Notes: a model not told the origin generated them from the letters alone. Positions 1 through 8,531 are shown, numbered from the stretch's first letter. The stretch: 45,183 nucleotides of DNA from Bradyrhizobium yuanmingense (GCF_029167105.1 NZ_JARFML010000048.1:1-45183); one strand, 5' to 3'. Made by a program: numbers and translations.

Positions 1-3
1 GGT

Positions 4-115
4 CGGATTGCGCAGCAATCCGGGTGAGGGGGAGTTTCCGCGAGTCCAACTCTCACCTTTTTGTGCCGAGAGAGCCCCTCACCCCGACCCTCTCCCCGTA
101 AGAACGGGGAGAGGG
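4..115. repeat. palindromic intergenic repeat, left copy
   Basis: Two perfect hairpins. CGGATTGC (4-11) and GCAATCCG (15-22) enclose GCA. CCCTCTCCCCGT (88-99) and ACGGGGAGAGGG (104-115) enclose AAGA. The segment at 74-115 recurs almost exactly, in reverse orientation, at 16185-16226. The element ends about 20 bases before the start of the first gene, so it forms part of that gene's leader. Such elements are common between rhizobial genes. I see no coding capacity in 1-135. Confidence 0.8.
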
Positions 116-135
116 AGAAGAAGCATCGAGCCACA

Positions 136-774
136 ATGCGCATCGCCCTTATCCACGCCCTCAAGCATTCCATCGCCCCGATCGAGGCAGCGTTTGCGCA
201 GGCGTGGCCCGAGCCGCGGCTGATGAACCTGCTTGACGACAGTCTCTCGGCGGATCTCGCCCGCGACGGGCAACTCAACGATGCCATGACGGAACGGTTC
301 ATCGCGCTCGGCGACTACGCAGCGGCGACGGGAGCAGATGGAATCCTGTTCACCTGCTCCGCCTTCGGCCCATGCATCGAGGCCGTCGCGCGCGCGCATG
401 CGCCGATGCCGGTGCTGAAGCCGAACGAGGCCATGATCGAGAGGGCGGTGACCATGGGCCGGCGCATCGGCCTGCTCTCGACCTTTCCGCCGACGCTGGC
501 GTCGATGCCGCCCGAGTTTCCCGCCTCCGTCGAGGTGGTGCCGAAGCTCGCCGACGGCGCGCTGGCCGCGCTCGACCACGGCGACCGCGCCACGCATGAC
601 CGGCTGATCGCGGAGGCCTCACGGAGCTTGCGCGATTGCGACGTCATCGCGCTGGCGCAATTCAGCATCGCCGCGACGGCGCCGCTGGTCGCGGAGGCCA
701 CCGGCCGCCCCGTCGTGACCACGCCGGACAGCGCGGTCGAAAAGCTGATGAAGCTGCTGAAGGCGAAGCCCTAA
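136..774 (+). CDS. Asp/Glu/hydantoin racemase-like protein
   Basis: A 212-residue protein resembling the aspartate/glutamate/hydantoin racemase superfamily. These enzymes use two cysteines or equivalent residues to invert a stereocentre, or have drifted to related isomerase and decarboxylase roles. A cysteine lies in the first-half motif LFTCSAFGPC (around residues 72-81). The usual second cysteine near residue 180 is not obvious: the matching region reads ALAQFSIA. The protein may therefore not be a classical two-cysteine racemase. I chose ATG 136 over the upstream in-frame ATG at 61 because the extension is arginine/proline-rich and translates the palindromic repeat. The stop overlaps the convergent TetR gene by three bases. 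No signal peptide; probably cytoplasmic. Substrate unknown. Confidence 0.72.
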   Translation: MRIALIHALKHSIAPIEAAFAQAWPEPRLMNLLDDSLSADLARDGQLNDAMTERFIALGDYAAATGADGILFTCSAFGPCIEAVARAHAPMPVLKPNEAMIERAVTMGRRIGLLSTFPPTLASMPPEFPASVEVVPKLADGALAALDHGDRATHDRLIAEASRSLRDCDVIALAQFSIAATAPLVAEATGRPVVTTPDSAVEKLMKLLKAKP

Positions 775-1418
775 GCGCCGGCCTTGGTCCGACCTCGCGC
801 ATCCTTGATCGCGACCGCAAGCGCAGCCTTCGTCTCGTTGACGAAATCCTCGACCAGCTCCTCGCGCGTGGCATGCGCCGCCTCGCCGGTGAACAGGCCC
901 TGCTCGGCCAGCATCACCACCCCGTGCAGCGCCGCCCAGATCTTGAGCGCCTGCCGTTCGCGCAAATAGCCCACGGCGGGCGCTTCCAGAGCTTCGATCA
1001 CGAGCGCAAAGGTCTCCCGCGTCGCCTCGTGCAGCTCGCTGCCCTTGGCCGCGCAGGACACCGTGCGCGAGGCGAACATCAGGCGGTAGATGCCATTCCG
1101 GCGCAAGCCGAAATCGAGCGTCGCCTGCGCGAGCCGCGACAGCTTCGATTGCTGCGACGGCCTTGCCATCGCATCACGCAAGAGCGCCGAGAGCTGACGG
1201 AATGCTTGCGCGGTGACGGCGGCGAGCAGCGCCTCGCGGTCGGCAAAATGCCGGTATGGCGCCGGCTGCGAGACCCCGAGCTTCTTGGCAAGCGCCTTGA
1301 TGCTGATCGCCTCCGCGCCGCCCCGCTCTGCCTCTTGCAGCGCGGCCTCGATCAACGCATCGCGGAGATCGCCATGGTGGTAGGTCTTCGCGGGCTTGCG
1401 GGCTGGTCGTGAACGCAT
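771..1418 (-). CDS. TetR/AcrR family transcriptional regulator
   Basis: A 215-residue one-component repressor. The N-terminal helix-turn-helix spans roughly residues 10-60, with the typical run ISIKALAKKLGVSQPAPYRHF. The remainder is a helical ligand-binding and dimerisation domain of the WHG (TetR_C) kind. The upstream in-frame extension reads through the intergenic region and the ferredoxin gene on the other strand, so I took ATG 1418. It is divergent from the ferredoxin-P450 genes across 139 bases, which makes it the natural candidate regulator of that unit; this is inference. I could not identify a convincing long palindromic operator. The ligand is unknown, plausibly the P450 substrate. 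Confidence 0.85.
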   Translation of the reverse strand: MRSRPARKPAKTYHHGDLRDALIEAALQEAERGGAEAISIKALAKKLGVSQPAPYRHFADREALLAAVTAQAFRQLSALLRDAMARPSQQSKLSRLAQATLDFGLRRNGIYRLMFASRTVSCAAKGSELHEATRETFALVIEALEAPAVGYLRERQALKIWAALHGVVMLAEQGLFTGEAAHATREELVEDFVNETKAALAVAIKDARGRTKAGA

Positions 1419-1445
1419 GTCGGGAGGAAGCCTACAAGTTTGCGC

Positions 1446-1475
1446 TTGACAGGGGAAGCCCACCGCGAATGTAAT
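1446..1475 (+). promoter_or_regulatory. sigma-70-type promoter of the ferredoxin-P450 unit
   Basis: TTGACA at 1446-1451 matches the -35 consensus exactly. TGTAAT at 1470-1475 matches five of six -10 bases, with an 18-base spacer. The following stretch (1472-1490) is markedly AT-rich for this genome. It lies about 80 bases before the ferredoxin start in the TetR/ferredoxin divergent region, where the repressor could block it. Confidence 0.55.
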
Positions 1476-1557
1476 AGCATATAACTTAAAGAAGAACCGA
1501 GATGAGGAAACGCGCCGCCTTCGGGCCCTTGCGCGCACGCGACCAAGGAAGCCAATA

Positions 1558-1767
1558 ATGGCAGAACGACTGAAGGTTCGCGTCGATCCCGACAAATGCC
1601 AGGGCCATGCCCGCTGCAAGGCGCTCGCGCCGGAGCTTTTCGAGCTCGACGAATACGGCAACGCCCACGCAGCCGGCGACGGCACCGTCCCGCCGGGGCT
1701 GGAGGACAAAGCCTGGCTTGCGAAATCCAACTGCCCGGAAATCGCAATCGATGTGATCGAGGAATAG
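1558..1767 (+). CDS. [3Fe-4S] ferredoxin, P450 electron donor
   Basis: A 69-residue soluble ferredoxin. The cluster ligands are visible as Cys14, Cys20 and Cys59. His17 stands where a [4Fe-4S] protein would carry its extra cysteine (CxxHxxC...CP), which is the signature of single-cluster [3Fe-4S] ferredoxins that pass electrons to bacterial class I P450s. The gene sits 58 bases upstream of a P450 on the same strand, so it is very probably that enzyme's redox partner. A ferredoxin reductase is not encoded in this neighbourhood and must come from elsewhere. The start has AAGGAAG upstream at a suitable distance. Confidence 0.92.
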   Translation: MAERLKVRVDPDKCQGHARCKALAPELFELDEYGNAHAAGDGTVPPGLEDKAWLAKSNCPEIAIDVIEE

Positions 1768-1825
1768 CGCGGCCCGCTGCCGCCCCGCGTGCGTTCAGCG
1801 AATACCAGCCAAGGAAATGCTTGCC

Positions 1826-3049
1826 ATGTCCGACGTCGACCAGCCCGTCGCCCATCCGCCCGTCACCGACTGGGTCCATGATTTCGACCACACCGATCCG
1901 CAATGGACGGAGGATCCGTTCCCGATCTGGGACGAGCTGCGAGCCGCAAGCCCCGTGGTGCACACCAAACGCTTCCTCGGCTGCTACTTGCCGACGACCT
2001 ATGAGGCCGTGCGGGAGATCGCCAACGACACCGAGCATTTCTCCTCCCGCCGCATCATCGTCCGTGACGTGCGGCCGGAAATCACCAGCAAGAACGCGGC
2101 CCCGCCGATCACCTCCGATCCGCCCGAGCACAAGCCGGCCAAGCAATTGCTGCTGCCGCCCTTCACCCCGGACGCGATGAAGAAGCTCGAGCCGCGCGTC
2201 CGCGCCATCTGCAACGAGCTGATCGACGACTTCATCGCCGAGCAGAGGGTGGACGCTGCGGCGCGCTACACCAAGCACATTCCTGTTCGGGCGATCGCGC
2301 ACATGCTCGGCATTCCCGAGAGCGACAGCGACCTTTTCATCAATTGGATCCACATGATCCTCGAGCTCGGCATCAGGGACGAGAGCAAGCTGCTCCAGGC
2401 CGTGCAGGAGATGACGGCCTATTTCGGCGGCCATATCGAAGCGCGCAAGAGCAAGCCCAGCGACGATCTGATCTCCTACCTGATGAACGCCAGGGACAAG
2501 AACGGCAATCCGCTCGAGGACACCCATGTGATGGGCTCGCTACGCCTGCTGCTGATCGCCGGCATCGACACCACCTGGAGCGCGATCGGCTCCTCGCTCT
2601 GGCATCTTGCGAAGACGCCGGCCGATCGCGAGCGGCTGATCGCCGAGCCCGGACTGATTCCGACCGCCGTGGAGGAGCTGCTGCGCGCCTATTCGCCAGT
2701 GACGATGGCGCGTGAAGTGGTCAAGGAGACCACGGTGTCCGGCTGTCCGGTCAAGCCGGGCAACATGGTGCTGCTGTCGTTCCCGGCAGCCAACCGCGAC
2801 CCCAAGATGTTTCCGGACGCTGACAAAGTCGTGATCGACCGCCGCGAGAACCGCCATGCGGCTTTCGGCCTTGGCATCCACCGCTGCGTCGGTTCCAACC
2901 TCGCGCGCATGGAAATGCAGGTGGCGCTGGAGGAATGGCTGAAGCGGATTCCCGACTTCCGGCTCGATCCGGCAGGCACGGTGACTTGGTCGCAAGGAAC
3001 GGTGCGCGGCCCCCGCCAGTTGCCATTTTTGCTCGGAGAGGCGATGTAG
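1826..3049 (+). CDS. cytochrome P450 (soluble bacterial class I)
   Basis: A 407-residue monooxygenase. It shows the I-helix motif AGIDTT (about 245-250), the K-helix ExxR (EELLR, Glu284-Arg287) and the heme-binding loop FGLGIHRCVGSNLAR with Cys354 as axial ligand. It lacks a membrane anchor. ATG 1826 is preferred to ATG 1817 because AAGGAA at 1811-1816 is nine bases from the former and almost touches the latter. It follows the [3Fe-4S] ferredoxin and is followed by a molybdoenzyme and a hydrolase-OsmC fusion on the same strand. The substrate cannot be read from sequence; terpenoid, fatty-acid or aromatic hydroxylation are all possible for this family. Confidence 0.93.
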   Translation: MSDVDQPVAHPPVTDWVHDFDHTDPQWTEDPFPIWDELRAASPVVHTKRFLGCYLPTTYEAVREIANDTEHFSSRRIIVRDVRPEITSKNAAPPITSDPPEHKPAKQLLLPPFTPDAMKKLEPRVRAICNELIDDFIAEQRVDAAARYTKHIPVRAIAHMLGIPESDSDLFINWIHMILELGIRDESKLLQAVQEMTAYFGGHIEARKSKPSDDLISYLMNARDKNGNPLEDTHVMGSLRLLLIAGIDTTWSAIGSSLWHLAKTPADRERLIAEPGLIPTAVEELLRAYSPVTMAREVVKETTVSGCPVKPGNMVLLSFPAANRDPKMFPDADKVVIDRRENRHAAFGLGIHRCVGSNLARMEMQVALEEWLKRIPDFRLDPAGTVTWSQGTVRGPRQLPFLLGEAM

Positions 3050-3134
3050 GTCTTCCCAAAGGAAGCGGACAGGCCTTTCATGGCGAGCGCGACACCAAGC
3101 ACGCCTCCGCCATGCATCGCCACGAGCACAGGCC

Positions 3135-3794
3135 ATGACCGACGAAACGCCATCCGACAGCAAGCTGACGCACACCAAGGAGAAGTGGGCGCGCGAGGGC
3201 CGCTTTCTCACCGGCAAGATTACACGCCCGGAGGATCAAAGGCTTCCACCCGGGCAGCACCTCACCAAGGACTGGCCGGTGCTCGATCTCGGGGTCACGC
3301 CGCCGGTCTCGCGCGAGCGCTGGCGGCTCGACGTCTATGGCGCGGTCGAGGCTCCCGTGTTCTGGACCTTTGCCGAATTCGCCGCGCAGAAGCAGTCCCG
3401 GTTCACCTCGGACATCCATTGCGTCACGACCTGGTCGCGCTACGACAACGAGTGGGAAGGGCTCGCCACGCGTGAGCTGCTGGCGGCCTGCCAGCCGCGC
3501 GAGGATGCCCGCTTCGTCGTGCTGCATTCCTATGACGGTTACACCACCAATCTCGCGCTTGAGGATTTTGCCGCCGAGGACGCGCTGCTCGCCCACAGCT
3601 GGTCCGGCCAGCCGCTGACGGAGGAGCATGGCGGCCCAGTGCGGCTGGTCGTGCCGCACCTCTATTTCTGGAAGAGCGCGAAATGGCTCCAGGCCATCGA
3701 ATTCCTGACCGAGGACGCGCCGGGCTTCTGGGAAGTCCGCGGCTATCATAACCGCGGTGATCCCTGGGCCGAGCAGCGCTATTCGGGCGATTAG
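3135..3794 (+). CDS. sulfite oxidase-like molybdopterin oxidoreductase
   Basis: A 219-residue protein covering the oxidoreductase molybdopterin-binding fold of the sulfite oxidase family (compact YuiH-like type). The conserved cysteine that ligates molybdenum is in SDIHCVTTWSRYDN. The C-terminal half contains the usual VRLVVPHLYFWKSAKW stretch. There is no twin-arginine signal peptide, heme domain or dimerisation domain, so it looks like a small cytoplasmic member rather than a periplasmic MsrP or full sulfite dehydrogenase. It starts 85 bases after the P450 and precedes the hydrolase-OsmC gene by 25 bases, suggesting co-transcription. The substrate is unknown; the family is often associated with sulfoxide or sulfite chemistry. 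Confidence 0.87.
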   Translation: MTDETPSDSKLTHTKEKWAREGRFLTGKITRPEDQRLPPGQHLTKDWPVLDLGVTPPVSRERWRLDVYGAVEAPVFWTFAEFAAQKQSRFTSDIHCVTTWSRYDNEWEGLATRELLAACQPREDARFVVLHSYDGYTTNLALEDFAAEDALLAHSWSGQPLTEEHGGPVRLVVPHLYFWKSAKWLQAIEFLTEDAPGFWEVRGYHNRGDPWAEQRYSGD

Positions 3795-3819
3795 GTTCGA
3801 GCAAGACGGGGGGAAGCCC

Positions 3820-5043
3820 ATGCCGACGGAACGCTTTCAATTCACCGGCGAAGGCGGCCATCAGCTCGCGGCCGCGCTGGAGCTGCCTGACGGCGAGCCC
3901 GCGGCTTTCGCGCTGTTCGCGCATTGCTTCACCTGCGGCAAGGACACGCTGGCGGCCAAGCGCATCTCGGTCGCGCTCGCCGCCAAGGGCATCGCGGTGT
4001 TGCGCTTCGACTTCACCGGGCTCGGCTCCAGCGGCGGCGATTTCGCCAATTCGACGTTCTCCTCCAACGTTGCCGATCTCGTCCGCGCCGCCGATCATCT
4101 GCGCCAGACCCGCAAGGCACCCTCGATCCTGATCGGCCACAGCCTCGGTGGCGCCGCGATCCTCGTCGCTGCCGGACGGATTCCCGAGGCAAGAGCGGTG
4201 GTCACCATCGCGGCGCCCTCGGATCCCGCCCACGTCACCGGCCTGTTCCGGGAGCATCTCGACAACATCCGCGCGCAGGGCGAGGTCGAAGTCTCGCTCG
4301 CGGGACGCCCGTTCCGGATCAAGCGCGAATTCCTCGACGACATCGCCGAGCGCGAGCTGATGAAGGACGTCACCGGCCTGCACAAGGCGCTGCTGGTGAT
4401 GCATTCGCCCCTCGACGACACCGTCGGCATCGACAACGCAACGAAGCTCTTCATCGCGGCAAGACACCCCAAGAGCTTCGTCTCGCTCGACCAAGCCGAT
4501 CATCTTCTGACCAAGCCTGCCGACGCGCTCTACGCGGCCGACGTGATCGTGGCCTGGGCCAGCCGTTATGTCGATGCAGCGGCGCCCGCGAAGGCGATCG
4601 ATCTGCCCGAGGAGCCGCGCAAGGTCGTGGTGCAGGAGACCCGCAAGAGCAAGTTCAACCAGAGCATCATTGTCGGCCCGCATCATCTGGTGGCGGACGA
4701 GCCCATTGCGGCCGGCGGCGCGGATGCCGGGCCCGGCCCGTACGATTTCCTGCTCGCCGGCCTAGGTGCCTGCACCTCGATGACCATGCGTCTTTATGCC
4801 GACCGCAAGTCGCTGCCGCTCGACCGCGTCACGGTCACGCTGAAGCATTCCAAGATCTACGCCAAGGATTGTGCGGAGTGCGAAACGCGCGAGGGCATGC
4901 TCGACCAGATCGAGCGCGACATCGCCATCGACGGCGCGCTCGATGCCGAGCAGCGCAAGAAGCTGATGGAGATCGCCGACAAATGCCCGGTGCACCGGAC
5001 GCTGACATCGGAGATCCGCATCGTGACGAAAGCGGTGGAGTAG
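3820..5043 (+). CDS. alpha/beta hydrolase-OsmC fusion protein
   Basis: A 407-residue two-domain protein. Residues 1-255 form an alpha/beta hydrolase with nucleophile elbow GHSLGG (Ser108), an acid near Asp199/200 and His228 in QADHLL. Residues 270-407 form an OsmC/Ohr-like domain with its two redox cysteines, Cys318 (GACTSMTMR) and Cys389 (KCPVHRTL). OsmC proteins reduce organic hydroperoxides. Fusion to a hydrolase suggests coupled hydrolysis and peroxide detoxification of lipidic or ester substrates; the coupling is inference. ATG 3820 is preceded by a GGGGGGAAG ribosome-binding site; the longer in-frame start at 3757 overlaps the preceding gene. Its neighbours are the P450 and molybdoenzyme, and it converges on the MocR-type regulator with ten bases between stops. 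Confidence 0.9.
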   Translation: MPTERFQFTGEGGHQLAAALELPDGEPAAFALFAHCFTCGKDTLAAKRISVALAAKGIAVLRFDFTGLGSSGGDFANSTFSSNVADLVRAADHLRQTRKAPSILIGHSLGGAAILVAAGRIPEARAVVTIAAPSDPAHVTGLFREHLDNIRAQGEVEVSLAGRPFRIKREFLDDIAERELMKDVTGLHKALLVMHSPLDDTVGIDNATKLFIAARHPKSFVSLDQADHLLTKPADALYAADVIVAWASRYVDAAAPAKAIDLPEEPRKVVVQETRKSKFNQSIIVGPHHLVADEPIAAGGADAGPGPYDFLLAGLGACTSMTMRLYADRKSLPLDRVTVTLKHSKIYAKDCAECETREGMLDQIERDIAIDGALDAEQRKKLMEIADKCPVHRTLTSEIRIVTKAVE

Positions 5044-5053
5044 CAGCCCGGCA

Positions 5054-6481
5054 TTAGAAGCAGGATGCCATTGTCCGGACCGCCGCACTGATCTCGCTCT
5101 CGCGCCAGGCCGCAAAGCCGAGCAGCAGTCCGTGATCGCAGGGGCGGTCGACCGCAAGGCTGGACAAGGCTCGCGTTTCGACGCCCGCCGCGACCAGTCG
5201 CTTGGCCACGGCTCGATCGGCCCGTCCGCGCTTGAGGCGGACGACGAGTTGGATACCGCCGGGGGGTACCTCGATGGAGAGCGTGCCACCCAGATGCCGC
5301 TCCAGCTCCGCGACGAGGTGATCGCGGCGCGCGTGGTAGAGCCGGCGCAGCCGGCGCAGATGTGCGAGGAAGTGTCCATCGGTGATGAAATCGGCCAGCG
5401 CGTCCTGGACGTGGCTGGCGCCGATCAGCCCCATGTGCTGCTGCGCGATCTCCAGCGTGCCCACCAGCGCCTTCGGCGCTACGAGATAGCCGAGCCGGAT
5501 GTCCGATCTCATCGCCTTCGAGAAAGTGCCGACATAGAACACGCGGCCATGGGCATCGAGTCCCTGCAGGGCCGGCACCGGCCGGCTATCATAGTGGAAT
5601 TCGCCGTCGTAATCGTCCTCGACGATCCAGGTCCTGCCGGGCCGGCTCGCGCCCAGAAAGCCGGTGCGTCGCGCCAGCGACATCAATCGGCCGGTCGGAT
5701 GCTGATGCGACGGCGTCATGAAGATCAGTCTTGGAGCGGGGAGGCCCGGCATCCGCTGCATACCCTGTTCGTCCAGCCTGATCCCGGTCAGAAGCGCGCC
5801 GGATGCGCGGAAAGCCGCCGTCGCGCCGGGATAACCGGGGTCTTCGACCCAGACGGTGTCGCCTGGCGAAATGAGTGTGGCAGCAATCAAGGTCAGCGCC
5901 GCCTGCGCGCTCGGCAGGATCATGATCTGATCCGCCGTGGCGCGAACACCCCTGCTGCTCGCCAGATAATGCGCGAGCGCTTCGCGCAGACCCAGCCGGT
6001 TGATGGGGCCGAGTTCGCGCCTGCCTGCATGCACGGCACTGCGGCGCAGGTAGCGCGCCCAGACCTCGTTCGGAAATTCCCTGAAATCGCCCACCCCGGG
6101 GCGCAGCGGCTTGAATTGGCCCCGATAGGACATCGGCCAATCGGCCCGCTGGAGCTTCGTAGCCCAGGATGAGAGCCGCGGCTTGCCGGCGCGTTCGCCC
6201 GCCGCCATAGCGCCCCGTTCGATGCGTTCGTGCCCATCGGTCGTGACCACGGGACGGCGACCATGTGATGCCGCGAGATATCCCTCGGCCGCGAGCTGCT
6301 CGAACGCGTATGTGACGGTGTTGCGCGACACGCCGAGATCGCTGGCAAGCCGCCGGCTCGACGGCAGCACGCGGCCTTTGCCGAGGCGGCCGGTCGCGAT
6401 CAGATTCCGGAGCTGTCTCGTCAGCTGCGCAACGAGCCCCTCACCGTCGGTCCGCTTCAGTTCGATCAGGGAAGAGACCAT
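5054..6481 (-). CDS. MocR/PdxR-type GntR regulator with aminotransferase-like domain
   Basis: A 475-residue regulator. Residues 10-78 are a GntR winged helix (LASDLGVSRNTVTYAFEQLA). Residues 120-475 resemble a fold-type I aminotransferase, including the PLP-binding lysine Lys322 in YVGTFSKAMRSDIRLGY and the SPGDTVWVEDPGYPG stretch. Such proteins sense PLP or an amino compound and usually control a neighbouring gene. ATG 6481 is chosen because the longer reading runs back through the divergent promoter region. The divergently transcribed EamA transporter is the obvious target, so the transporter may export or import an amine or B6-related compound; that is inference from neighbourhood only. 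Confidence 0.92.
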   Translation of the reverse strand: MVSSLIELKRTDGEGLVAQLTRQLRNLIATGRLGKGRVLPSSRRLASDLGVSRNTVTYAFEQLAAEGYLAASHGRRPVVTTDGHERIERGAMAAGERAGKPRLSSWATKLQRADWPMSYRGQFKPLRPGVGDFREFPNEVWARYLRRSAVHAGRRELGPINRLGLREALAHYLASSRGVRATADQIMILPSAQAALTLIAATLISPGDTVWVEDPGYPGATAAFRASGALLTGIRLDEQGMQRMPGLPAPRLIFMTPSHQHPTGRLMSLARRTGFLGASRPGRTWIVEDDYDGEFHYDSRPVPALQGLDAHGRVFYVGTFSKAMRSDIRLGYLVAPKALVGTLEIAQQHMGLIGASHVQDALADFITDGHFLAHLRRLRRLYHARRDHLVAELERHLGGTLSIEVPPGGIQLVVRLKRGRADRAVAKRLVAAGVETRALSSLAVDRPCDHGLLLGFAAWRESEISAAVRTMASCF

Positions 6482-6491
6482 CGTGTCGGAT

Positions 6492-6542
6492 TCTGGCACC
6501 CTGTTCTTCTCCGATCTGGCCCTTTCTGAGAGACCAGTCTGG
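6492..6542. promoter_or_regulatory. candidate MocR operator: three TCTGG direct repeats 23 bases apart
   Basis: TCTGG occurs at 6492, 6515 and 6538, each exactly 23 bases from the next, in the 101-base region between the MocR-type regulator and the transporter. The last copy lies inside the odd palindrome CCAGTCTGG (6534-6542). MocR-type regulators are known to bind phased direct repeats. The match is short, so this is a candidate only. Confidence 0.4.
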
Positions 6543-6582
6543 ATGCTAACCAACGGCTCGCATCGCTTCAAGGACTTGCGGC

Positions 6583-7497
6583 ATGAATACCCTGCCACCG
6601 CGTCTGGCCGTCGGTCTGTTCCTCATCGTGGTGCTGGCCTGGGGCGTGAACTGGTCAGTGACCAAGCAGCTCGTGCAGTTCGTCCCGCCGCTTTGGGTCG
6701 CGGCGATCCGGAGTTGGATCGCGTTGGCCGGCTTGTTCGCGATCCTCGGACCGAGCAACCATCTGGTGATTCCTGAGCGGCGCGACATTCCCGTGATCCT
6801 GAGCGTGGCGCTTCTGCACATGACGCTGTTCTCGATCCTGGTTGCGGCCGGCCTTCGCTTCCTGCCTGCAAGCAAGGGCGTCGTGCTCGGCTACACAACA
6901 CCGCTCTGGGTTGCACTCGCCGCGCCACTACTTGGAAAGGACGCGCTGACCGCGCCAAAGCTCGCGGGCGCTCTGCTCGGCCTGATCGGCCTTGTCGTCA
7001 TCCTGAATCCGTCCTCGGTCGACTGGAGCAACACCAACGTCCTGCTCGGCGCTGGCATGGTCATCCTGGCTGCGATCTGCTGGGCTGCGAACATCATCTA
7101 TATGCGCGCGCATCGCTGGATCGGGTCTCCGCTCCAGCTGTTGTTCTGGCAGGTGCTCCTGGCAACGATCGTGCTCTCGGTCGGCGCAACCGTCGTGGAC
7201 GGCATTCCGCATATGGCGTGGTCGTGGACGCCCGTACTGCTGTTTCTCTATTCGGGGCTGATCGGAACGGTGCTGGCTTATTGGGCAATGTCGGTGGTCA
7301 ACAAGAGCATCTCCGCCCTGACGACGTCGCTTGGCACCACGGGGACACCGCTCGTCGGCATCGCCAGCGCCGCGATCCTGCTGGGTGAACCCATCGACAT
7401 CAGCCTTGCGATCGCGGCCGCTCTGATCGTCACCGGCATCGGCCTTGCGACGCTCGGCGACCGGATGCTGCGCGGTCAGGCCACCGCGAGAGGCTGA
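6583..7497 (+). CDS. EamA/DMT superfamily membrane transporter
   Basis: A 304-residue inner-membrane protein with about ten hydrophobic segments in two EamA repeats. The first begins at the N-terminus (LFLIVVLAWGVNWSVTKQLV) and the second near residue 150 (GMVILAAICWAANIIYMRA). Members export or take up small metabolites such as amino acids. The gene is divergent from a MocR-type regulator, a common arrangement for amine or amino-acid exporters. Its 3' end overlaps the convergent YeeE/YedE gene by 22 bases. The substrate is not determinable from sequence. Confidence 0.9.
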   Translation: MNTLPPRLAVGLFLIVVLAWGVNWSVTKQLVQFVPPLWVAAIRSWIALAGLFAILGPSNHLVIPERRDIPVILSVALLHMTLFSILVAAGLRFLPASKGVVLGYTTPLWVALAAPLLGKDALTAPKLAGALLGLIGLVVILNPSSVDWSNTNVLLGAGMVILAAICWAANIIYMRAHRWIGSPLQLLFWQVLLATIVLSVGATVVDGIPHMAWSWTPVLLFLYSGLIGTVLAYWAMSVVNKSISALTTSLGTTGTPLVGIASAAILLGEPIDISLAIAAALIVTGIGLATLGDRMLRGQATARG

Positions 7498-8531
7498 ACG
7501 CGCAAGCTCCCGCGCAGGCCTGCCGTGGTGCCGAGCAGGATGCCGGCAACGGCGACGAAGGAGCCAAGCGCCAACGTCGATATGCCCGTGAGCCCCTGCC
7601 CGATCGAGCAGCCGAACGCCATCACGCCGCCGATCCCCATCAGCACAGCACCGGTGCCTGACCGCAGCATGTGACGTGGCGAGGAATAGCCTTCGAGCTT
7701 GAAGCGGCCAGTTGCGAGTGCCGTCACCAGACTGCCGGCGAAGACGCCGGCCACCGTCGCGATGCCGAAGTTGAGCGTCAGTCCGGTCGAGAGCATGGCA
7801 TATTGCAGGCTATCGGCGATCGGCGCGACGAACGTAAGGGAGGTCACGGGGACCGGATTGAAGTCGTCGGCACCGAGATAGCCGGTGGCCAGCCAGCCGC
7901 CGGCGACGAGGAGGCCCACGATGATGCCCGCTACGACCTGGCCGGGCGAGCGACGGAACGCAGGATGCGCGAAAGCGAACAGGCTCAACGCGACGGTTGT
8001 CGCGGCCGCGGCGAGCGCGCGCGAAAGCGATTCCGTGAAGCCGAGCGTCGCCAGCAACGACGGCAGCGAATTGGCAGGAGCCGTGGCTTGCGTTGCCTGG
8101 ACCAGCGCAATGCGCGCCGGTGCGATGAGGCCCTTCAGCGTCATCTGCGCGGCAATCGCGAGCACGATCACGACGACGAAGGAGCGGAGATTGCCGCGGC
8201 CGAGCAGCACCAGCGCCCGCGAGCCGCAGCCGTTCGACAGCACCATGCCGTAGCCGAACAGCAGGCCGCCGAGGAACAGCACCGCCGGCGAAAACGACGG
8301 CTGCAGATAGATCGACTTGCCGAGATCGACCGTGCCGCTGCCGGCGAGGAACTGGCTGGCGGCGATCGCAACAGCGATTGCGAGCGCGTAGGTCCGTACC
8401 AGCCGCCCGTCGCCCTCCGCCAGAAACCCGCGCATGCTGCTCATCAGGCAGAAACCACTGAGCAGGCCAACGGCGCCGTAGGCGAGACCGATGGCAAGGC
8501 CTGAGAGGATGACGAGTTGCGTGGATTCCAT
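7476..8531 (-). CDS. YeeE/YedE family sulfur-compound transporter
   Basis: A 351-residue polytopic membrane protein with the two characteristic pore motifs, LFGYGMVLSNGCGSRAL and GVMAFGCSIGQGLTG. Three cysteines, Cys28, Cys102 and Cys308, fall where the thiosulfate-relay cysteines of the YeeE (TsuA) family are expected, so uptake of thiosulfate or a related sulfane compound is likely. No TusA/YeeD-like small partner is encoded next to it. It begins two bases after the stop of the upstream dehydrogenase on the same strand, indicating a two-gene operon. Confidence 0.88.
   Translation of the reverse strand: MESTQLVILSGLAIGLAYGAVGLLSGFCLMSSMRGFLAEGDGRLVRTYALAIAVAIAASQFLAGSGTVDLGKSIYLQPSFSPAVLFLGGLLFGYGMVLSNGCGSRALVLLGRGNLRSFVVVIVLAIAAQMTLKGLIAPARIALVQATQATAPANSLPSLLATLGFTESLSRALAAAATTVALSLFAFAHPAFRRSPGQVVAGIIVGLLVAGGWLATGYLGADDFNPVPVTSLTFVAPIADSLQYAMLSTGLTLNFGIATVAGVFAGSLVTALATGRFKLEGYSSPRHMLRSGTGAVLMGIGGVMAFGCSIGQGLTGISTLALGSFVAVAGILLGTTAGLRGSLRVQPLAVA

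Noticed and set aside
88..115. Hairpin as a CRISPR repeat or attachment site
   Set aside because: No regularly spaced copies or spacers; it belongs to a dispersed palindromic repeat family also seen at 16185-16320.
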